Shown: one piece after another, positions 56,850 through 64,000 of the stretch
How positions within the stretch are numbered: position 1 is the stretch's first letter
Layout of the letters: the number at the start of each line of letters is the position of its first letter
DNA from: Meandrina meandrites
Lineage: Eukaryota > Cnidaria > Anthozoa > Scleractinia > Meandrinidae
NCBI GenBank assembly: GCA_963693305.1
Contig: OY855914.1
Location: forward strand, 21,405,472-21,469,471
DNA length: 64,000 nt
Direction: 5' to 3'
Notes under the pieces: model-generated
The model's database searches: none
What the model saw: only the letters and a program-made list of their open reading frames with translations
What the model was told of the DNA's origin: nothing
Made by a program: the position numbers and the translations under genes

Positions 56850-57555
56850 AATAGGATTGGACATAGCGCTCGCCCGCTCGCACGGGCGAGTGTCAAAACT
56901 GTCGGGCGAGTACAAATCACGGATCACTCGCCCGGTTTGGCGATTACGATTTTCATCTCCAGAATATATTATGTTTCACCTTTCAGAGTCATCATAGTGA
57001 GTTCGTACTCGCTTTAAGGCGGAAAAGGAGCGCTCTCTGACGGCATTGGTAGCTGGCATGACAAGCATACGCTTACCAAGGGTGCAAATCTCACTTAGTA
57101 GGAGTTTGCGAGCATTTCCGAGTGTCACGATTTCTGGTTTGTTTTAGTTTTTAGCTGTTTAATATTGTTGTGCATCACCCTACGTACGTTAAAAAATGAA
57201 AAGAACTACAAATGTTATTGTTTCAAACCTCTCGGGAAATAAAATTTTATTTTCAACATTTTATATAGGTCTGTTTTTACTTTTTGGAAAAAAAAAATGG
57301 GGGGGGGGGGGGGGGCACGCCTCCCCCCGGCCCCTCCCCTTGCTACGGCACTGAACTAGGGAACAGTGTCAAACGTGATTAAAAATTAAAGTTGGATATA
57401 TTTGATGTTCGTGGGCGGAGGGGGGAGGGCGTTAATGTTTTCTGTGTTTGTGTGAAGTTAGGAGACTGGGCGAGTGAAAAATTATCTGGGCGAGTGCAGC
57501 CCAGGTCACTCACCCAAATAGCGAGCGCTCCGAAATTTTAGTTTCCAACCCTGTA
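56850..57555. repeat. Decayed inverted-repeat element with GCTCGCCC-type ends
   Basis: GATTGGACATAGCGCTCGCC near 56853 is mirrored loosely by GCGAGCGCTCCGAAATTTTA near 57520. CGGGCGAGT motifs occur inside both ends. A run of about 19 G lies at about 57299-57317. Nothing coding is visible. Confidence 0.4.
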
Positions 57556-58490
57556 ACTTAACATTAACTAAAACCACAGAGCTTGTCAGGACGATCAAGA
57601 CTCTCAAGACTGTACAAAGGGTCTTTATAAAACTAGTCGAGGTTAAAGCAAATTGAAAGTTACATTACTATCTCAAAATATTGTTACTCGTCCTAGAAAT
57701 TCTCCAAACTGTGGCCGTTAATGTCTGCTGAGTACGCTAAAAAGTCGCTTTCTTTTTATACGTTAGTTATACGTTAGTATTTTTATACGAATAGGATAGG
57801 AAAAGTCGTTGTAATACGCTGAACATTTAACCCCATTTATACTTGGTGCGAAACAGCCAAGGCTGTCATAAATCGCTGCCCGATGATAATATTAAAAATA
57901 TTCCAACTCAAGGCAGAGGATCAGCCAGCAATGGAAAGGAGACCACTACCATTCATTCAAAAGTATTAACCTTATTGAATTAACGTTTACCATGTGAAAA
58001 GCATAAACCATGAATGATATTTCCCTTTGGTAATTTGGAGAGTTAGTATTGGTGAGCTTAGTAAAATTCCTTTTATTGGTTATCTTGATATTTTCTTTCT
58101 TTGTGAGCCATGAAAGAAATTACCTGTTTCTGCGATGTTTTGAACGAAAGTTGGGATGCTAGTTAAAGTTGTCATGGAGAATAATCTTTAGGGTTGGGTT
58201 TAGAAAAGGTTAGGGTCAGGTTAGCGTTAGGGTACGATTAGCATAGCAGGCGCGTAACGGAAAGCTTTGCGATTAGGGTTAGTGTAACGGACGCGTAACG
58301 GACGGCTTTAGGCAGGTGCTATCCAACATGTTGCAACATTGCAACAGGGTGGCCATACGTGACCAATATGTTATACAGACCAATTTTGCTATATGTTGTG
58401 TGAGACCTTACGTCCGTTTGGCTGGGCATAAAACACAGCTTGTAGCATTACCGTATTTCAAAAAGCCTTACATATTTACCATTGTAACGA
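57556..58490. other. Spacer with a short telomere-like stretch
   Basis: No gene seen. Around 58190-58300 there are several GGTTAGGGT/GATTAGGGTTAG motifs and two copies of GTAACGGA...GCGTAACGGA. The rest shows no structure I can name. Confidence 0.35.
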
Positions 58491-58499
58491 CACTTAACA

Positions 58500-58850
58500 T
58501 AACCATTTGTGTCTGGGTTGAGTAAGGTTGGTAGAGCTGTTCCTATCCTCTTGGCAATGACTTTGATAAGAATCTGGTATCCAATGTTTAGGAGCCAGAT
58601 GGGTCTCGAATATTTTCGGGATGAGAGAGATTATTCCTCCTCTTTGGCATATATATATAGAGGACCGGGTTGAAAAGCATAGCTGTAACAAGCTATCAAG
58701 TCATGGCAGATGTCAGGGCAAAGAACCGATAGAACTCATCTGACAGGGCCCGTAAGTGCCTGGGGTTTTGTTATTGCTGAAGTCTTTGTCGAGTTCTTTA
58801 TTTACTAACCTTCGAGCCTTCACGTTGTGTGGGTTAAAAATGGTGAGTTG
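58500..58850 (-). pseudogene. LINE reverse-transcriptase fragment (L1/Tx1-like), frameshifted
   Basis: On the minus strand there are an NNKTPGTYG motif, a DLI.CYSYAFQ-like stretch, a GGIISLIPK motif and RPIWLLNIGYQILIKVIAKR, spread over different frames with stops. The order matches the start of a LINE reverse-transcriptase domain. It is dead, and both ends are missing. Confidence 0.7.
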
Positions 58851-59267
58851 TTGAATTGAAGTTCTTAGCATTGGGGCAGACGAAAAGACAAGCGACTCAT
58901 GCAAACAAAGCCTCGTTCCCAGTCGTCCCCGGCGAGTTGGGATATGAGGTCACCCGTCAAGCCTGTCGAGAGAATTTGAATATTTCGCCTGGGACGCCTC
59001 GCTCTATCGCGGTAGGTTCCAAGCCTTCTCCGCTCTCTAGCATAGCGCGCGCGACGCGCGCGAATCGAGGCTGATGCACATAAACAGATTTTGTATTTGC
59101 CTGATGAAAAAGCACCAATATTCTTTGCCTTCTAAATCCAATTGAAGTATTTGTAATTAGTGTCAAAGGTTTTTACCTTTTTGCAAAAAAAAAATCGAGT
59201 TTTAATAATATCGCCAACCTCGTTCCCAGGCCCTCTCTCCTTTTCCTCTCCTTTCGAGGTTGTAGTA

Positions 59268-59305
59268 TCGCGCGCAAATAATTCCACGTGACGTATTTTA
59301 CGTCA
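59268..59305. promoter_or_regulatory. Promoter block of the second coiled-coil gene, CRE-like palindrome
   Basis: TCGCGCGCAAATAATTCCA is followed by TGACGTATTTTACGTCA (59289-59305), a perfect palindrome with two TGACG half-sites. It matches 6356-6394 in sequence and in position relative to the start codon. Confidence 0.55.
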
Positions 59306-59397
59306 TAAAAGAAACTCTAGTCACTTCAGGAAAGCGAGAAAGAAGAAAAAAGAAAGAAGAGAAAGAACAGCCACTCTAGACTATATCTAGCGCTGAA

Positions 59398-62300
59398 ATG
59401 ATGATAAATCCTAAAGAACCAGGTTAGTAAAAGGAGTTTCTTTGCATTGTTAGAGAGCCTGGCTCCCCTGATCGCAACTTATTTAGTCAAAAACAATTCC
59501 CAGGAGATTTGCGCGCTGAAAGCTTGCAGAGCAATGGGAAGTTTAAAACGTTCCGCCCCCTTGAAGGAAATCGTGGAAGACAATAAATTTCAATAAAAGA
59601 AGAAATCAAATTGTATCAACTTGACCAAGAGATTTTTTCCTCCCAGGCTGCCGACACATCCCAAATAAATTCTCCCAAACGGTTTTATTTTTGCCGCGAA
59701 CCTCGTGAACGAGCCTTAGCAACGGGTTGCACTCCTTAGCAACGCGAAATAACGTATTTTAATTGCATCATTATCCTCCTTTCTCCTCTTGCTACGTTAT
59801 TTATACATTTGCTTTTTCCCTTTTAAATATTTGTGTAGTTAGTGGCGTAACGTATCGAAATCAGTTTCAGCCGTAATCTAAGACTCTGTTTTCTTTGTTC
59901 ACAGAAAAACCCGAGATGGAAACTAAGGACATCACAAAACATTCAGGCGAAGAGAAAAAGGTATTTTAAAAACCATTTTGCAATCAAAGAGTTACTCTTG
60001 CTTCTACCTCCGCTAATAAGCTCAGGATAAAAAATTAAGTATAAAAAAAATTGAAAGAAAATTGAAAACAGATGATCTGAATTAACTTACCATTACAAAT
60101 CATTCAAATTAAAATCTTTAAAATGTATTTCGAAACCTCTCTTTCTCTGACCAAGGAAAAGAAATAGATCCGCAATTCGTACTTGTGAGAGCCTTGTGGA
60201 GCCTTGTGAGGGTTTTCAGCCCAATTTCACGAACCGCAGAAAACTGGTTCCGAACACTCAACCCCAGGATCTTTCAGGCCGTGAAATCCAATATGGCGGG
60301 CTTTTTTGACTTTTTTGGAAGAATGCTCGTCAACGGTTAAATTGCAAAGGACATGCTGAGTTTCTCGTTGGGAATATAGCATTGATGCCGTTCCTAATCT
60401 TTTCTTGACATCCTAGAACAAGAATCGATGAGATCTAAAAATCACTGTAGCCGTTTTTATGCAAACTGTATCTTATAAATTGAAGCGTTTCAAAAAAAAA
60501 TGCAAAACACTACTGCAGTCGCTTGACACAGCTGAACATTTTAAATTTATTGTTAAGTGTTGCGATTTTCCTTAAAAAAACTGAAAAGGTGAGTACAAAA
60601 TTAAAATGCTGACGACTGAGTGAGATGTTTTGTTTATTTTGTTTTCTAGGAAGAATGTGCCAGTCAAGAACAGACAGATGCCGCGTGAGTAATTATCTAG
60701 AGCTGTTGATATAGATGATATGTCAAATCTCGTCCCTCCATCAGTAGACATTCCAGCAGTGCCCATCCCCACCCCCCCCCCCCCCCTTTCCTCCCCTGCA
60801 GATCAACTCCCCTAGCCAACTACCCACAGTAATTTCCTTCATCAATAAGCTTAATATGCCAGTTTTTGGAACTTAATCTGATTTCATTTTTTTACAAAAT
60901 TTGAGTTAAGTTACTTGTACAGTTGGAAAAATTAGCTTAAGTGAGCTAAATAAATAAAAGTAGTTCAAACCAGCTAGCACATGAATTCATAGCTTTCTTA
61001 TAAGTTTACATGTAACCTCTTGTAGCCTGGCGGCAAACACAGTTATTTCCTGGCTGTCGCTTGTCGGAAATATATCTTTACAATATGTTTTCACAGGCTA
61101 CCCCAGGCCTCTCTTGCAACTTTAAACAAAAGAGCTTGCTTTAAGACAGAATTGCCTCTCAAAGTTAGTCTCTTTAAATGCGTATTAGCATTTAACATAA
61201 TCATCATTGGCAAATTTCAGGGTAAAGGATAACATTCAGCTGAATTTAGAAATAAAAAAGCTGCAAACTGTGATCAAAGAACAGAAAAAGGAAATGTCGG
61301 TGAGTATCACATGCAGATCGTTATCATTGTTAGTCTGGGTAACTTTCTATCATTAAATTTTCAAAAAGAATTCAGATTCTTCATTGATCTAAGCAATGTG
61401 GTTTGTATTACACTTTATTAATAAGTCCCTTTCCTAAAAGTCTTAGGAAGGAAGGAACAGGGAAGAAAAAATTGCCTATTAATAAAAAACCACAACAGGA
61501 CAAAAGGACACAGCAAATGGCAAAAAGTAAATACACTAAGTTTATTATTTTCTTTCTGAAACAGATTGTCAAATGCCAGAAGATCAGGTTTGAGAGGTAA
61601 CGTAAGATTGTAAAATGTGTACATTTATTATAATAAAACAATTATATTTGGATGAAGATTTGGTGATATCCGGAATAATTAAGGTCAAGGTGAGTGCTTA
61701 AGTGTTATCAAGTGGCCCGGGTCTGATAATACCAATATCCAGACCTTGATTATCCATTCCTGACATCACTAAAACCAAATCAAATAAGTTATGTGTAGTG
61801 TCAGAAAATATCCATACCTACCCCATGGAAGGTCAGTTCCAAGGGGGTGGGGGTCTTAAAGCCAAAATTTTCAAAGGAAAGTATGGGGCTTAACTGGAAT
61901 TTCCTGAGGGGTGGGGGGATTCAAACCAAAAAACCTTAAGTGGGAGGGTTATGGATATTTTCTGGAACAGCAGATCGTTTAAAATAACAACTTTAACACA
62001 CTGTTGAAGAAGTGAATCGATGAGCCATGGCATTTATCAGATTTTGATTGTTTTGGTTTGTAAACAGATCATGTGAAGAATACCAGAACATGCTGTCTGA
62101 AGCTGAGGAGGCCGTAAGTTGATATTACCAACTATTAGCTCATTAAAAGTTGATTAATTTGTTTTTATTTTTAGCACGCTGACTGACACTTGGTTTTTAT
62201 CTTTTGCATGTAGATACAATATAGACCTTATTATTCCCAATAGTGTCCATGTTTGTTTTACATATATATGATCATTATAACACATGAATGTGATTTCTGA

Positions 62301-63914
62301 GTGCAAACAATTGGCAAATTATGTCTTGGGTTTCTTTTTATGTAAAAGAATAGGCTTTGTCGATAATTTAATTATGAAACATTGCGATAAGACAAAAGTT
62401 AAAACCATCACGGTTATAAAACTCTAAAAACTGTAAAAAACTCGACTAAAACTCTTTTTATGCCTGATAATTTATTTATATAACCCGGAATGCTCTGCTT
62501 TTGGCATTTTTATGTACATTGTAAAGAAAAATCTGCTGGTGTGTGGTTAACAACCAAGTTATCGATTGTTTTCTTGTGTTTTCAGTTTTGACTGTTACGC
62601 ACACTGTATTGTTAGATATTATAATTGTTTCACGGGTTAACATTTCAAACTTATCCTTATAAAGAAGTAATTAAACTGGTTCTCAAATTTGATTTAGATA
62701 AAGATACTTCACTTTATTTTTGAAGCCAATTTTCTGATACCTCATAAATTAAACAAATTTATGAAAATATATTTAGATACATGTAGTAAAGTCACCCGTA
62801 CAATAAATTAGGTTCCTCATAATTGTTATTTTTTTGCAGAATTCAAACCTTAGGGAAGAGCTACAGGTAATGTTCTACATATTGTTACTTAATTTTGGCA
62901 AGGCTGCATGAATTACATTACATAATGACTGACTGACTGATTGACTGACTGACTTAGGGCTATACAGCTGTAGCTTGATCATAAGAGAGTATGCATAAGG
63001 GTACACACAAAGTCACGCCCACAGAACCCTTCAGAATGGTGACTCCAAGTTGAGGACGGAAACTAAACATTTTCAAATTAGCCACATTATGAACTGTTTT
63101 TAAGACCACAGAAATGATTCGTAACATGTTCAAAACTCAAATGGGAAGCTTTATATAGTGTCTAACCATGGTCTAATTTTAGCTTAAATAAAGGCATGAA
63201 TAATCAAGAAAAAAACATTCTGTGAATTTTTCTTTCTGAAACAGATCGTTGGGAGCAAAAACGCCAGAATTCTGAGGTAATGATTGTTATAACTACACTA
63301 TTTAACTTTGTACATCTAATAAACATTATTATTGGATAGGGTTCTTGCGATATCCATCTAATAAACAAGATCAAGGTGAGTGTGTTATCAGCCGAAGCAG
63401 AAGGTTAAGGCTGGTAACACTTACCAAGACTGATCATGAATAACCAGATATCACAAAAACCAAATATACATTATTTGTTTTATTATACATCATTCTAATG
63501 CAGGGCTGCCATAGGTCAGGTAATAAATGGTCAGGGAAAAAAATTCTTCAAGGTCAGTGAAAAGTCAGGGAAAATTGGTATTGATGTTCACTGCTGATTT
63601 TTCATACAATTGTTGGCTGGAAGAGACATTTTAAGGTCAATGTGATTATATTTCAGCGATGGTTCTTTTTGTTTGCAAGCGGAGGCTGGAAGCCGCTAAC
63701 TATATATGGCATTTTGTATTACTTTTTTGTATTTATTTGGTGGGGAGATTTGAAAAGTGATGTCTCCGGTAGCCATATAAAGAAAATAACAACAAATACC
63801 CTGCTGACAAAGTGAATCAATAAGCCACAACGTCTATCAGATTTTCATCAGTTTTGTTGTATTTACAGATCATGTGCAGTACTACAGAGTCGACTTCGAG
63901 AAGTTTTGGAGGCT
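59398..63914 (+). CDS. Second coiled-coil gene, 5' part (paralogue of the gene at 6501)
   Basis: Exons are 59398-59422, 59905-59960, 60650-60684, 61221-61299, 61565-61596, 62068-62113, 62840-62866, 63245-63276 and 63869-63914, all GT-AG with continuous phase. The start is MMINPKEP; an ATG directly after the first could also serve. Exon 2 is 56 nt, as in cassette 2 of the first gene. Later exons of 32, 46 and 27 nt match the C-terminal exons of the first gene. Products include VKDNIQLNLEIKKLQTVIKE, IVKCQKIRFE, SCEEYQNMLSEAEEA and NSNLREELQ. It lacks counterparts of the duplicated middle block so far. The gene continues past the right edge. Function is unknown; the protein should be an extended coiled coil. 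Confidence 0.75.
59714..59743 (+). promoter_or_regulatory. Conserved intron 1 pair of CCTTAGCAAC sites (second gene)
   Basis: CCTTAGCAAC at 59714-59723 and 59734-59743 is the counterpart of the pairs at 6817 and 14756. The spacing is longer here (10 bp against 4 bp). Confidence 0.4.
61800..61968. mobile_element. Foldback family TTCCAGAAAATATCC, copy 5
   Basis: It begins TCAGAAAATATCCATACC and ends ATGGATATTTTCTGGAAC. The interior is G-rich, in the opposite sense to the copies at 13689 and 19491. Confidence 0.6.
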
Positions 63915-64000
63915 GTAAGTTGATATTAATATTACCAACTATTTAACTCATTTAAAATTGATATTTTTATTTTAGGATACCGACACTACTTTAATTATTA

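Overview
This window is eukaryotic genomic DNA from an animal with small exons and repeat-filled introns. The clues point to a cnidarian, probably a stony coral or other anthozoan. They are an intron-split mitochondrial phosphate carrier, a long intronless TPR-CHAT gene of the kind expanded in anthozoans, AT-rich introns full of short palindromic elements, and tRNA-derived SINE copies. The assignment is inferred from gene content; no marker gene fixes the species.

Layout. (1) 1-4983, minus strand: the first four coding exons of SLC25A3, the mitochondrial phosphate carrier, cut off by the left edge. (2) About 5.0-6.36 kb: a spacer shared by divergent genes. (3) 6501-40095, plus strand: a coiled-coil gene made of short phased exons. 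Its first six exons exist as two tandem cassettes (6501-14161 and 14450-20026), and a later block of five exons is also tandemly duplicated (23472-29032 and 29630-36114). One cassette plus all later exons gives a clean frame of 390 or 392 residues. (4) 40.2-45.1 kb: three tandem-repeat fields. The central one is a roughly 2.7 kb element with long terminal inverted repeats and about 25 hairpin-forming units of about 80 bp. (5) 45.1-49.9 kb: gene-poor, with foldback elements and a retroelement tail. (6) 50895-54648: a TPR-CHAT gene, one long exon with fifteen TPRs of exactly 40 residues and a caspase-like CHAT domain, interrupted by one apparent single-base frameshift at about 53817. (7) 54.65-59.27 kb: repeats, including a decayed LINE reverse-transcriptase fragment. 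(8) 59398 to the right edge: the start of a second coiled-coil gene, a paralogue of the one at 6501, with matching exon lengths, a similar promoter and conserved intron stretches.

The main general point is that the internal duplications act as controls. Several mobile elements occur in only one duplicate, so the other shows the uninterrupted site. This defines three TTAA-flanked elements, a CACTA-like element with a TTT duplication, and a 4.3 kb element whose end motif has been amplified into a minisatellite. Splice phases predict that the two N-terminal cassettes are alternatives, while the duplicated middle block can be included or skipped without changing frame. The TPR-CHAT gene is the best candidate for an interesting system (a possible innate-immune or cell-death protease), but neither its activity nor any link to the coiled-coil genes can be shown from sequence alone.
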